DNA of 30,765 nucleotides from the NCBI GenBank assembly GCA_900404475.1, contig OUQQ01000197.1:1-30765 (forward strand), written 5' to 3'. Numbering within the stretch: position 1 is the stretch's first letter; each line of letters opens with the position of its first letter. The DNA comes from Spongospora subterranea (taxonomy: Eukaryota; Endomyxa; Phytomyxea; Plasmodiophorida; Plasmodiophoridae). Position numbers and translations under genes: made by a program. The notes under the pieces are model-generated. The model ran no database searches, was not told the origin of the DNA, and saw only the letters and a list, made by a program, of their open reading frames with translations. Shown here one piece after another: positions 1-10,437 of the stretch.

Positions 1-722
1 GGCCGCTGGAACATATTTAAGGATAGGGACTGTGAATTTGAGGATTTGCGGTGGAGATGCTCTAATGTTCCGTAAAGAACGGTATCACTTGTGGGGGTCG
101 GGCAGCACCAGGAATCATTGCTGGTGCTGGAGGTGTGGGCGCGAACCCTGCCACTTTTTTGGCTAAGGGGTAAACTGGCGACGGGCTGATAGCCGGCGCG
201 AACCACGGAGGAGCCCACCAGTGCTCCAGCTGCTTGAGCAACTCACTCTGCGTCGCGGCAGACTCCTTGACCTAATTATGATCTGAGACGTAAGCACCGT
301 TTGTTAACTTTGACAAAAGGGCGAGCTTTCGCTTTCTCCGAGACTCCCTCTCGATCTGCATTTGCATTCGCGTTCATGAACGCAGGAGGTACATACAGGC
401 AAACCTGCCATTTCAAGAATGAAAAAACCTGTATTCACAGAATTCGGTTGGCCCAGTCGGATATGCGCGGTCAGCTTTCGTCAGCTGTCGACAATGCGCA
501 TGTGTGATACGCCATCGTACTGTACAGAGCTGTGGGGCACACACAGCTCCACTGTGTACAGAACGACGATGTGAATGGTGTGGTACTGGTAACGTAAGTC
601 CATAGACCATCACGTACATTACACCACCCTCATCTGTTTGTTCATCATTTTCGCTGATCGAACGTTCTCCATGCAGCGGATTACGGGGAGATAAAGGGAA
701 AGGGCAAGGGGCTGTGTTGGGA
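1..722. other. left-edge region, no gene assigned
   Basis: No protein family is recognisable in the open frames here. The RhoGEF gene starts at or just before the right end, and the frame upstream of its ATG stays open for some distance, so a further 5' exon could lie in this interval. An imperfect stem is visible around 520-563, where GTACAGAGCTGTG faces CACAGCTCCACTGTGTAC. Nothing else can be supported. Confidence 0.4.
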
Positions 723-2272
723 ATGGATAATTCCTGCAGCCTATCAGAGCCGCCCAATCGGGCAGATAACCCAGTAGAGGAGCTCATCACCACAGAACGA
801 AACTATATTAACAAGTCAGTCGCGATTTAATGTACCCCTGGTTATATTCACTTATATCTATATTTGTCCTTCAGTTTGAATGCATTCTTCTTTGTCTATG
901 TTAAGGCGATTGAAGCGCAGAATATCGCAGTTATTCCTTCATTTTTGTCGTTGTGTAATAAACTAGAGGTAGGCTGTACTCTCGATTCCGCCGATAGTGG
1001 ATTTCCTCACCAAACGACGTTGATCAAGGTCATAAAAGACCTTCATGTTAAATTTTATGATGAGCTTTATGCCCATAATGGCGTTGTCAACCTTGGTCAA
1101 GGCACTTTAGAGCTGTGCAACTTGTTTACCAGATTTGCACCCTTCTTCCGCATTTATTCAGGAATCATATCGCACATTGAAACTACTGGCCGAGAAATTA
1201 TGGAAATATGTTCTGAGTATTCGAGTTTCAAAGCGCTTCTCAAAGAATGCCGACAGGATCCGCGATGTTTTAGGCACACCATTCACAGTTTTCTAATAAT
1301 GCCTGTTCAGGTGATTTTTGCTGTTCTGCTATTAATAATCAGGTTCTGAAGCTTTTTTAGCGCATTCCTAGGTATGCTCTTTTACTGAAAACATTGCTTC
1401 ATAATACCCCTACCACCAGCATTGAAAGGGTTCAACTCGAAAAAACTGTTTCGCTTGTAGAAGCTGTATTACAACAGGTTGGTGCCTATCAGGTTTCACC
1501 GAAACGTCACTCATTCACTTTTTAGATCAACCAAGGAGTCCACGACATCCATTCGAGTGAAAGTATAATCAAACTACATAAAAAGGTGGGACGAGGTCTG
1601 ACTTGAACCACACTTTTCACTTACTTATTCGACACGCAGATGCCAAAGACGTTCGATCTTTTCTCTTATGGGCGCCGTTTTATAATGAAATCGAAAATGG
1701 GGTTTCTCCGTGAAAATTGCGTTTACATTTCTGTAACATCGATCCTGTTCAGTGACGCACTCGTCATCGTTAAAAAATCCTTTCTCTGTTATAAGATTCT
1801 CAAGACCTTTTCTATTTCCACCAAATCTCGTTTTGTCGGTAAGGTCCAGACTAAATTGTGCGTTGGAAAGCTATTAAAGTTAGCTTCCAGTGAAGGATGT
1901 ACCTAATTCATTATACGGTAGCAGGCTAGCAGATGGCTCTAGCTCCGATAACCGGATTTTCATTCAAGATTGCAATGACTTTGCGGTACTTCAATGCCAA
2001 AGTGAGAAGGCGCAACAATCCTGGATAAAGGCACTGCAGAAAGCCTCTCAGAAAATGCTTGAAGGCTCGTTTGGGGCAACCCTAATTGCGAGGTCTGATC
2101 GCATTTCTGAAAGGTAGTGCGAAATCCCGTTTTTTTTTTTCATTTGAATGGACGTTCCCCACCTATTAGGGTAGATAATCAACGACATTGCTGTCGGAAA
2201 TGCTTCTGCGACTCATTTAAGGAGAGCTATTTTCAATCTGGGTGTTGCCTATTTTGTCAACATGAGCATTGA
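723..2272 (+). CDS. FGD-like Rho guanine-nucleotide exchange factor (DH-PH, partial FYVE)
   Basis: Likely activates a Rho/Cdc42-type GTPase at membranes. Exons: 723-814, 875-968, 1029-1310, 1361-1477, 1526-1585, 1640-1838, 1891-2113, 2170-2272, giving 389 aa. The DH domain runs from about residue 18 (VEELITTERNYINN) to 190 and contains the family hallmark MPVQRIPRYALLLKTLL, which is formed across the fourth intron. The PH domain follows (about 205-345; GRRFIMKSK near its start, QQSWIKAL in its last helix). The last exon adds RHCCRKCFCDSF and CLFC, which resembles the second half of an FYVE zinc finger; the first Cys pair is missing. The gene converges on HAUS6, 159 bp away. ATG 723 is the first good in-frame start, but an upstream exon is possible. 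Intron 969-1028 has 3n length and no stop. It is called an intron because removing it restores the DH spacing. DH-PH is confident; FYVE is tentative. Confidence 0.85.
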
Positions 2273-2431
2273 GATCATCTTTAACAACTGATTTAGCAAT
2301 AATTTATATGTATAATAGGAATGATACGTTGTTTCTTGTCTTGTTTATCTGCCAATTTCATTCCGTTTCGGCCGCTGCGGGGTTGGAATGCCTCCAAAGT
2401 TCAGCTTCCGTCGATTTTCCTGAACGTTGAG

Positions 2432-4317
2432 CTAATCAAAATATGGTCTATCAACATGCACAGCGCGATAATTTACAAGTTGCGCCAAATGTGGTTTGGC
2501 TGCAAATTTTCTCGCCGATGACGCCAAATTAGTGATCGTTTCCTTTTCTGATAGATCTAAGACAGTTTTAGAATCGCAGCTGTCTTTAGTACGGTTTGTA
2601 ATCTGTATACCTCTATCAAATTTGGATGATTTCAAAGGAGTTTCCTAAAAAAAAGTGAGGGCAGTAATAATGCAAAATAAGAGTACATCTAACCGAGGGC
2701 AGAACGAGTCTGTTCAGAGGTGTCGGCGGGACGAGTTTCATACGGTTGCAGTCAGGAGACGACGTTGTGGATGATGTCGCGCCAGGATGAACCGGACTAG
2801 CAACAGTAGAAACCTAAAAACGATTTGTTGATCCATACAGGCAATGGCAGTTGTCTAAGAATTAACCTGGTTCCTTAAGCTGCCGATGGAGGCAGATATT
2901 TTTGGAATGAGCTCGGAAATTGTTGATTCGAGATTGCTGGCGTTCTTTAACTGGGATGATGCATTCGATACGTTCTGTGCTGCCCATACACAGTCATCCG
3001 ACAGTTCCTGATAATGAAAGCCTTAGCCTTATTGGATACGACGACTGTGATATGTATATTCCTCTACCGTGACTAGAACGCTAACTACATCACGAGAATC
3101 ACTGCAGCAGGCGAACAGCTTTTCAAAGGAATCCGTGAAATCATCGATAACCTTGATAAGGTCTTGACAAGCGCCAGATTCAGGTGCGTGATCAAGGGAT
3201 ATCCCTTGCTGATCGGTGCATAAAAGCTGCAATATATCTACATATGACCAAGATGAAGATAGTTCCAGACAATGTTGATCGACAAACCTTTATCCTCAGT
3301 AACTTTACTGACGACGTCCGATATTTCTTCCCAAATGCCTTTCGAGACCTCAATTCGATGGGTTCTTTCCAAGTTTGCAATTTCAGAGAAACGTTCATCT
3401 GCTTTGCTAGAGGTAGCGAAATCACTGACTTTGCTCTTCATTGTGTCCTATTCCAAGTTAGACAACAACCTATAGGTTGTCACCGTCTAAATGTACCAGT
3501 TCTTGGGAAGAGTGGCGAGCTGCAACTGAAAACTGATCCACCATTTCTTGCAATTTGCCACCCTCATTGTAAGCACTATGCAATGAATTGGATAAGAGAT
3601 AGTTTTGATACGCAACTTGCCCCTATCAGAAATAGATCAGCAAAATCACCGATGAACAGAATACGCCATCATTTACCTGCAGTGCCACAACATGAGCTGT
3701 CAATAAAGGCATTGACATTGATAATGGGTCAGGTGATTGGTAGAGCGTGCAAGGACAGGAATCGCTGAACTCTCGAGCAAAAACCTGTCTCAGGACGTAT
3801 TCGGAGAATTTCCAAACAAGATTCACCAATCTATTAGTGGTTGACTTTGAGGGTTTAAATCAACAGAAATGAGGATATTATTTACCTAGTTCCGACACCA
3901 AAGTTGAGATACGATCGTAATGAGGTTCCGCGCGGTAGTGACCCGTCTTTTTCGAATTCTACGAGAAGTTGCAATGCGATCGAGAAGAATTCTTGGTCTT
4001 GTTTTTGGTCTAAGCTTGGCCAAACCCCAGCGAAATCCTGAAATTCACGACCCCAAATAAGAAAGAACTCCACAGCTACATAAACACCGTCCACAGACTT
4101 TTTTGGCCTTGACTGGATTCAGACGATCGAACAGAAAATATAAAACAATGCTGAGACATTTAGAATTACTCCCTCGGTTGAACATATCTGGACCGAACAG
4201 AATTCCAGTTCGTGATTTCTTCTCAACCGTGAACGGCGAGAACCCGAGCAAACACAGGTTCTGCCACATGACCTGGGCCGGTGCCGGGCATTGACCGTTG
4301 ATATCGTCCAGCGCCAT
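2432..4317 (-). CDS. HAUS6: HAUS augmin-like complex subunit 6
   Basis: Augmin binds spindle microtubules and recruits gamma-tubulin for branching nucleation; HAUS6 is the subunit that contacts the gamma-tubulin adaptor NEDD1. Exons on the minus strand: 4317-4099, 4037-3886, 3830-3677, 3622-3497, 3447-3288, 3237-3068, 3007-2867, 2813-2694, 2644-2432. All phases agree and give 484 aa. The family signature is in the N-terminal domain: WQNLCLLGF, MFNRGS, LYFLFDRLNP, then across intron 1 VWPSLDQKQDQEF, and RLVNLVWKFSEYV. The middle (about residues 140-380) is predicted coiled coil, including KGIWEEISDVVSK. The Ser/Pro-rich tail is short compared with the long disordered tail of the human protein (roughly 950 aa). 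An in-frame stop upstream of ATG 4317 supports that start. The gene is convergent with the RhoGEF. Confidence 0.88.
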
Positions 4318-4490
4318 GGCCGCCGTCCTCCTGATACTCGTGCAGGCGGAAGGATCGCCTTATGTCCGGTCGACGTTCCGAACACTCCCCCGTTTACTTG
4401 ATCAAACAGGTTCAGACCATGATCGTCCTGTTCGTTTATCACTCTCTTCGCACTTTTTTCCCACGACGATCGTCAAATCAACCAGATTAA

Positions 4491-4534
4491 CTGATCCATT
4501 CAACCAGATGATCTGATCCATTCAACCAGAACGG
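4491..4534. repeat. 22-nt direct tandem duplication
   Basis: CTGATCCATTCAACCAGA occurs at 4491-4508 and again at 4513-4530, each followed by a short A/C-rich spacer, so the period is 22 nt. Both copies end in a CCAG that could serve as a splice acceptor. No function is evident. Confidence 0.7.
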
Positions 4535-4788
4535 TCCATTCTCAAAATCAGCGGCACATTATCTGGAATGCCTCATTGTGATAGTTTATCGCCATCTTGA
4601 CCATGACGAAGGTCAAAGTGCAATGGGTGGGGACGCCAAACCGTCTCCATTACTCCATTGAGCCAGACAACCAAGGTCGACAGAACGGTTTTGGTCCAGT
4701 GTTTTTTTCGCCACGTCAATTTGAATGTGTCCAGCACCTCACCCTGCAATATGTTCCTGTCATTGGATCAGGAAAACTGGTGAAATGA

Positions 4789-5330
4789 ATCAGGGAGCGC
4801 GTCAAACCCTTTGAAGAATGGAAAGGCGCCTCAGACGTGGTTGATCACTCAAAACAACTCATTGATATTGCTCAAGATATCATTCCCCCGACGCCATTCG
4901 TTCTGACTGTGAACCCATCCAGAACTGGATATCTGGGCAATTCCGATAAGTAATCACATGTCATCCTCATCACGACGCCCCGTTTCCCAGGAATCTAAAA
5001 ACTTGAACACCGCAAAAAAGACAGATTTTTTCCGAATATTCCTGCTACTCCAATGGATAGTCAATCACTAATGCTTTACCGGCAATTAGGTGAGAGTTAT
5101 TCAGTCGGTCAACGGCGGCGAGTTAATGTCAAACCCACAGTTCGACCAAAGGGGGTAGACGTCTGTACCGATTGTGGAGAAGTTATTAAATTATCTGGAA
5201 AAATGAAGAAACTTTGTGCTTTTTCAATTCACTTTTCTAAAGTTATGCAAGTCACCTACAAGTACAACTTCCAGATTGTTCCTTTCAATTACGTTCATAC
5301 AACACTCAATGTACCGTATCTCATTCCGAA
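4789..5330 (+). CDS. unidentified gene fragment, spliced model
   Basis: A plus-strand reading frame can be followed through two plausible introns. The first segment (to 4949) contains PFEEWKGASDVVDHSKQ and PPTPFVLTVNPSRTGYLGN. After intron 4950-5024 comes FFPNIPATPMDSQSLMLYRQ (5025-5089). After a typical 51-nt intron (5090-5140) comes VRPKGVDVCTDCGEVIKLSG. Both junctions keep frame and use GT-AG. The 5' end is unclear: the same frame is blocked by a TGA at 4786, and the ORF before it (4597-4788) may be an upstream exon. The CTDC pair could bind metal, but no partner pair is obvious. I do not recognise the family. It lies divergent to HAUS6. Confidence 0.35.
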
Positions 5331-5496
5331 TTGCGAGAACGACGCATCTTCATGCCCTGGTCGTGCTTCGTTCACGTCATCGCCAACAGCTGAAGACGGC
5401 AGTAAAATTGGACGTACTGGCCGGCAAAAGGGGCCACTACCTGGCCCTCCATTCCGTAAACCCACCGGGGGCTGAACGGCGTAAGCTCTGCAACGG

Positions 5497-5814
5497 ATGA
5501 ACCGAACACTCGTAGACCGGGCACGAACATTCTTAGCACATGTCGAACGGCGACCGCAGCACATGTACCCAATCAACTCCCGACAAATGCGAACGTTGGA
5601 GGTTTCGGTACGAAATCTGGATGGGAAGGAAACCCTGGGGGCGTGGGCCAACGCGACCAGGTACTTGCTGCCACGAGAGAACGACTCGTCTTTTGATTCC
5701 TGCTTGTTTAAAAGAGCACATCGAATCATGGTCGGGCGTCCGGCGGATGGTGCTGCTGCGTATCGCCAACTGGCCCTCATGCTAATCCAGCCAATCCGAT
5801 CCGTGATTGAGTGA
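5497..5814 (+). CDS. open reading frame of unknown status
   Basis: A 105-codon frame that could be a 3' exon, ending RQLALMLIQPIRSVIE before TGA. The opposite strand and a second plus frame are also open across most of the same interval, a common result of GC-rich sequence. Coding status is therefore doubtful. No motif or family is recognised. If real, it could belong to the fragment immediately upstream. Confidence 0.15.
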   Translation: MNRTLVDRARTFLAHVERRPQHMYPINSRQMRTLEVSVRNLDGKETLGAWANATRYLLPRENDSSFDSCLFKRAHRIMVGRPADGAAAYRQLALMLIQPIRSVIE

Positions 5815-5963
5815 TATCGACATATTGACGTTCAGTTGAGTCTTGTGCAAAATGTGAGGGCGGCGGATTTTGCAGTTTTGGTCGGGTTGGACCTGAACCA
5901 GACAAAATCAGGGGGTTTCGGTTTTGAAGAACATCATTTTTAAGGTGGAGGCGTTCCTACCGA

Positions 5964-6317
5964 CTACGCGCCACAAAGAAATCCTGAAATTTCAGCACCT
6001 GAACAGTCTCTCGGAATCTCCCTGACCGATTCCAAAACCATCATTGTACCACCGGGACAAGGTACACGATTCGTGACTCGGTTAACCATGAATTTGTGTT
6101 CTCCAGAAACGGTAGCGCCATTGGGTGCCACTGGGTAAAACGGCACAGGATCCAATCCAGAGGCATTGGCCGCCGACCCTATCTCAAACGTCACTGACAA
6201 TACGACGAACTTCTGAATATTTCTAAAAACCTTCTGGTTCCGTGTGTGCAGTCGAAGATTATCCAGAGCGGCGACGACATGGGGCCAAAGCAGTGTTTTA
6301 TGGCTGGACCAAACCAC
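5964..6317 (-). CDS. unidentified minus-strand exon-like frame
   Basis: The frame reads naturally across about 115 codons, with NASGLDPVPFYPVAPNGATV, HKFMVNRVTNRVPCPGG and DCSGAEISGFLCGA. Cysteines, an N-A-S glycosylation sequon and alternating hydrophobic segments suggest a secreted or extracellular domain, but no family is recognised. It is bounded by stops rather than clear splice sites. A second coding-like minus-strand segment at about 6840-6660 (IPVRHMGPQIPNANTIACFS) may be an upstream exon of the same gene. Confidence 0.25.
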   Translation of the reverse strand: MVWSSHKTLLWPHVVAALDNLRLHTRNQKVFRNIQKFVVLSVTFEIGSAANASGLDPVPFYPVAPNGATVSGEHKFMVNRVTNRVPCPGGTMMVLESVREIPRDCSGAEISGFLCGA

Positions 6318-7442
6318 AGTGGAACTACTCTGCCTGTGCGATAGATTCAGGTTGGCCGCCTCGGCGTCGGTGCTATGCCCTGACGCTGGTTGACGCTGAC
6401 ATCAGGACGAGCTGCGAGATCCCCCTCCCGACAATAGCACCACCTGCCGGCACCGCTCGTGAACCTAACTCGGGATCGGCGTTCGTAATTGCATTTGTGG
6501 ACGCGGCGGGTAAACCCGACCAATTCAAAACATCAGCTCCGATTAGACATTTGAAATGTTTCGCGCACGATCTTCGTATTGACAATGCAAATGAAAAAAT
6601 CAAATCATTGCTTTGGGGAACATGTTTTATTTTGGTGCCGTTATAGAGGTTTAGACCGATTGATGATAATCTGAGATTGTCCCCCCCCTCTCTTCCAGAA
6701 TGATCTCCTCAACAACGGGCACCGTCCGCCATTTCGTCAATGAGAACGTTCCGTGTTGTGAGGTCGCGCTGAAACACGCGATCGTGTTTGCGTTGGGGAT
6801 CTGTGGCCCCATATGTCGAACGGGGATCACGAGGGCGATCGATATGAATTAGTGGAGACGACCTGATGACGATCCCTGGGAGGAATAAACAAGAAGTGAT
6901 ATCTCTCTAACCGACTTAGATCATCAGGCGATAAGTCTCAACCGTCGTCGGCCAGAGAGGTCGTATCCCAGACGAACTGGTGTTCGTCACTGTACAAAGG
7001 GGGAAAGGCGCTCAACCGTCGTTGTGAAGCTGACGAATGACACAATAATCGCCAACGACAGCATCTGTTCGCGATGCCGTTGCCGACGGGTTCCGACGAC
7101 CACGTTGGTTGTTCACCCGACATGAGACTATCGGGATTGGGCCAGCGTCATCCGTGCTCGGAACCGTGTCAGACGTCGTCGTTATCGGCTTTTCCAAACA
7201 ATAACGTGGTGTCCCCCATAATCGGCAACAACAAGAACCCAATGGAAAACTGGTCACTATTCGACCGATTTCCCATCGATATCGTGTTTCATTCACATTG
7301 CCATCACGAGAATGTATAACACCGCATCAGAGCGATGGCCGTTGGACGAGACCCGCTCTCACAAGGTGCTCTTCATCTAGCGTGGCGATTGCGCCTTGTC
7401 TCCAGCGGTCCGGGTTTCCGCCGAGCGTACATCGTCAGCACC

Positions 7443-7660
7443 CTCATGGCTGCCGTGCTACTTGTATGGCCAGCCTGTAAATCATAAACGCTAGAAGTAT
7501 TCTCCACGGGATCATCGAGCAGATCTATGTGTAAAATACACGTCAGAAACCGCTACCTGACGTGTATTTTACATACAGATCTGCTCGATGATCCTGTGGA
7601 GAATACTTCTAGCATTTATGATTTACAGGCTGGCCATACAAGCAGCACGGCAGCCATGAG
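7443..7660. repeat. near-perfect palindrome (two 104-nt arms, 10-nt loop)
   Basis: The left arm 7443-7546 is the reverse complement of 7557-7660 with no gaps and five mismatches, all transitions (about 95% identity). The arms flank a 10-nt loop, AAACCGCTAC. Weaker symmetry continues about 20 nt beyond each arm. The structure would form a long hairpin in DNA or RNA and resembles a foldback/MITE-like insertion or a recent inverted duplication. No transposase or clear target-site duplication is visible. The inward-reading translation of each arm ends with the same peptide (HGCRA-x-CMASL) followed by a stop. Confidence 0.9.
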
Positions 7661-8132
7661 GTGATGGCGATCCGAATCGACGAGATACGGGTGTTTCCGG
7701 GGGCGAATCCACCCCACGATCAACATCTTTTTTATGGCGATAGCCAACGGCAGATACGCTCATCTTCCATTGACTCAACGGAAACTCCACTAATCGAACG
7801 CTGTCCCCCCTATGACCAGCGTCGTCAACGAAAAAACCTGAACAATCCAATGGCGTTAGATTCAACAAGGTTCCCCAACACATCAGTCGATTTCTGACGC
7901 CCGCGACAATCTGCACCATAGGTCGTTGTTGCGATCGGTTAATCGGAATCAGATCACGAACCGTTATCGCAATCGTTGGTGCCGAATGGAGAAACCAAGA
8001 TTTCACACGTTGATGGCGGTTCGGTATCGATTCAAGTCCGTGTGCTGATCCGGATTCCGGAACTCGGTCACGTGTGGCAGAGTGAACGCACCCGGGCTGA
8101 CGCGCGAGGGCCCCACACACACACAGCGCCAT
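7623..8132 (-). CDS. unidentified minus-strand ORF running into the palindrome
   Basis: A 169-codon frame whose middle looks protein-like: APTIAITVRDLIPINRSQQR, VQIVAGVRNRLMCWGTLL, LDCSGFFVDDAGHRGDSVRL. Its last 13 codons lie inside the right arm of the palindrome, so the C-terminus is supplied by the repeat. That suggests a gene cut by, or extended into, an inserted element. No family is recognised. The N-terminal part, with its GTGTGT run, looks less coding-like, so the true exon may begin nearer 8030. Confidence 0.25.
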   Translation of the reverse strand: MALCVCGALARQPGCVHSATRDRVPESGSAHGLESIPNRHQRVKSWFLHSAPTIAITVRDLIPINRSQQRPMVQIVAGVRNRLMCWGTLLNLTPLDCSGFFVDDAGHRGDSVRLVEFPLSQWKMSVSAVGYRHKKDVDRGVDSPPETPVSRRFGSPSPHGCRAACMASL

Positions 8133-8207
8133 CGTTGGTCAAGGGAGGGGCGTGTACGGCGAACCCCCACAACGCACAAACCAACATAGGGAGCGGCGGG
8201 ATCGTCG

Positions 8208-10142
8208 ATGGACGGCGATGGGGTTCCGGATTGGGTTCCGGATCAGATGGTCGATATCACCGCCCATCTCACCGATGCCGTTCACGATCTTCGTGTTGGC
8301 CAGATGATTCATGGTCCCAGGTTCTCCCTGTTTGAGGTACTGGATTATTGTCAGATATCGCCCCCGGTTCGATTTTGGGGTTTCTGTGTTGAGTATCCCG
8401 CGATTTCGAGAAAAAATCACTGAATCGGGGTCAGGCGATGTCGGCACTGGAACTGTTTGACCGAAAAATGGACCCGCGACTCGATTATAATCCGGTTGCG
8501 ATTCCCCCGAATTGCGTCTTCTCATGGGCCAGCGACGTCGACGCGATTGGTGCAATGGATCGCCTATTGCAATGCGAGTCGCTAACCTATAACGGTATCG
8601 CGCGTCCCCCCATTATCCCGTCGCCGTTTTCGGTTCCCGCTAAACCCGCCGTCCGTCTCTCCAGGTTCGACGGTATTGCACTCCCTGTTCCTCTGCGTCT
8701 GGCTTCACGACCCGCCCCAGCTGGCGTCGTCCTCGAAATCGGCGCCCACGTCTGCTGTGCGAGCGTATTCCTTGGCCGTTCTCCGTTGCGTCAGCCGCGC
8801 TCTCGACGCGCTCTACCTATCTGATGTCGGATACGAGGAAGACATTACGCTTGACAGATTCGGGTGAACACAGACTCACGTGTGTGCACAATGGGGAACT
8901 AACTCATTCTTCATTTTGCGCTTTTTTTCGTTCAGGTTTTCCATGGCCGATTCCACGCCATCTACCGAGATCGTGGCGCTTCTTGATAGCGCCATCACCC
9001 TGTTTCCTGACCGGTCCCCGATCGCCCTGCGCCTGCGATATCGCCGGTCGCTTTTGATCGCGCTCGAATACCTTGCGGTTCGATCGTCGCCGTCGTCCAG
9101 CAATGCGTTCGAGTTCATGGCCGACGCCATCAAGTGCGCCTCCTTCATCAGTTTCGACGTCGACGACGACGCCGACGAACCCGCCATGGACATTCCGTAT
9201 TTCGACCTGTCGGTTCCCAGTTCGTGCATCGCCTCGTGCCCTCCTCGGCCCATCAAACTGAGATCGCGCCACGAATCGCTGCAGTTCCAGGTCTCGTTGT
9301 TGCAGCAATTGGACCGTTTGCGGTATTTCCCCAGCGACAGCAACAACAGCCCATTGTCTCTGGTCGCGTACTACTCGGCCCTGGCGACATCGCCGCCAAC
9401 CGCCAACCTCATCACCCGCGCCTACTCCTACTTGCTCTTGACGCCCGTCCAGAACCTCCCGCCTCACTATAAGCTCTTCATTCGCTGCCTATCGCTGAAC
9501 CGATCCCGCTCCCATCGCTACACGTCCAAGGTGCTTTCCTCATTCGCGACGCCATTCCCTCCCGATTTTGTCGCGTTGGTGTTTATCCACCATCTGGAGG
9601 TCATGTTCGAGCTGTCGCTGTTCTCCGTTCGCGAATACTGCTCAGCGTTTTTCTTGATCCATTTCCTCTACTCATCGCTATCCACCGCGACAACGCCCTT
9701 CATGAACGGCTGTAAACACCTCGCCTACGGTCTGTATTTATCGTCCACGATTTTCTCAATGTTGGACAGATCGACGACACCACCGGCCAACATCAATCGT
9801 GAATCTATTTATCAGCACCGTTTCGCTCTTCTGGTCAAGTATTTACCGTCTCTGCCGACGTATTCGGATTTTCTCAGGGTAAACGAGGCGCACACGATGG
9901 AGGATTGGTCGGAGCTGGCCAAGCAGGCCGTGTCACTTTTTCGCCAGGCCAAGCAGGAGTTCTCACACGGCACCTTCCCGATCCCATGCCAGGCGCAACG
10001 CGCCCGCAATCTCTGTAAAGTCGCCGTCGCCAATGCGGTCAGCGTTCTGTCGTCCGACAAAGATCCGGGTCTAGAGGTGCTCACCGATTTCAGTTCCGAT
10101 CACACATACCCGATTCTATCCTGGAAACCACAAATAAAATAA
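8208..10142 (+). CDS. NAA35: NatC N-alpha-acetyltransferase auxiliary subunit 35 (MAK10)
   Basis: Large auxiliary subunit of NatC, which acetylates N-termini beginning Met-hydrophobic on the ribosome together with NAA30 and NAA38. Exons: 8208-8336, 8435-8594, 8665-8863, 8936-10142, giving 564 aa. The diagnostic N-terminal motif crosses the first intron: RFSLFE then AMSALELFDRKMDPRLD (human has GLFEAMSAIEMMDPKMD). Exon 3 gives TVLHSLFLCVWLHDPPQ, and the third intron joins DRFGFSMADSTPS, equivalent to YGFKMANSVTD in human. The C-terminal half includes ELSLFSVREY and YQHRFALLVKYLPSLPTYSDF. The protein is shorter than human or yeast (about 725-735 aa), mostly in loops. ATG 8208 opens the first conserved exon. 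The introns (70-98 nt) are longer than elsewhere in the window and the exons more GC-rich. AATAAA overlaps the last codons. Confidence 0.9.
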
Positions 10143-10437
10143 TTGTCAGGTGTTCATCAAATAATGAAATATTGCTGCATGGCCTGTTCGTCGTATTGTT
10201 TCGCACCGATAGATCGGCGACGGCGCTGTAGAAAACGGGCACAGTTGGTGTTTTGTTTTCAATACCGATGATCGCGAACAGAATGACCGTTGTCGAATGG
10301 ATATTCTGATTCAACCGGTGTCCCCGGCTGGCGTGTTGGGTAGCGCCATTTTGACCCTTGCGAGGGTAAAGTTACCTCCTCCATCCAATTCATGACCATG
10401 CGCCTCTAACGAAGACCACGCCCGGGTGGAAAATCGT

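Larger units (their letters stand above)
4318..8207. other. 3.9-kb region with coding-like fragments but no recognised gene
   Basis: This is the longest stretch without an identifiable gene. Several segments read like real exons on both strands (4789-5330 plus, 5964-6317 minus, 6660-6840 minus, 7623-8132 minus), but none matches a family I know and no complete spliced model links them. A minus-strand segment near 7069-6988 could encode a signal peptide (MLSLAIIVSFVSF). The stretch holds a 22-nt direct repeat at 4491-4534 and the large palindrome at 7443-7660. It may contain one or two rapidly evolving or secreted protein genes, or decayed genes. The fragments most worth checking are listed separately. 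Confidence 0.4.

Noticed and set aside
361..411. Similarity to the 10.6-10.75 kb repeat (AGGCAAACCTG and CATTTGCATT)
   Set aside because: Only two short words are shared, in a different order; this is consistent with chance.
5295..5780. 161-codon minus-strand ORF
   Set aside because: Composition is Arg/Ser/Pro-biased with no domain, and it overlaps a better plus-strand spliced model.
8904..9467. 187-codon minus-strand ORF
   Set aside because: It lies wholly opposite NAA35 exon 4, which has clear family matches. The opposite frame stays open because of GC-rich codons.
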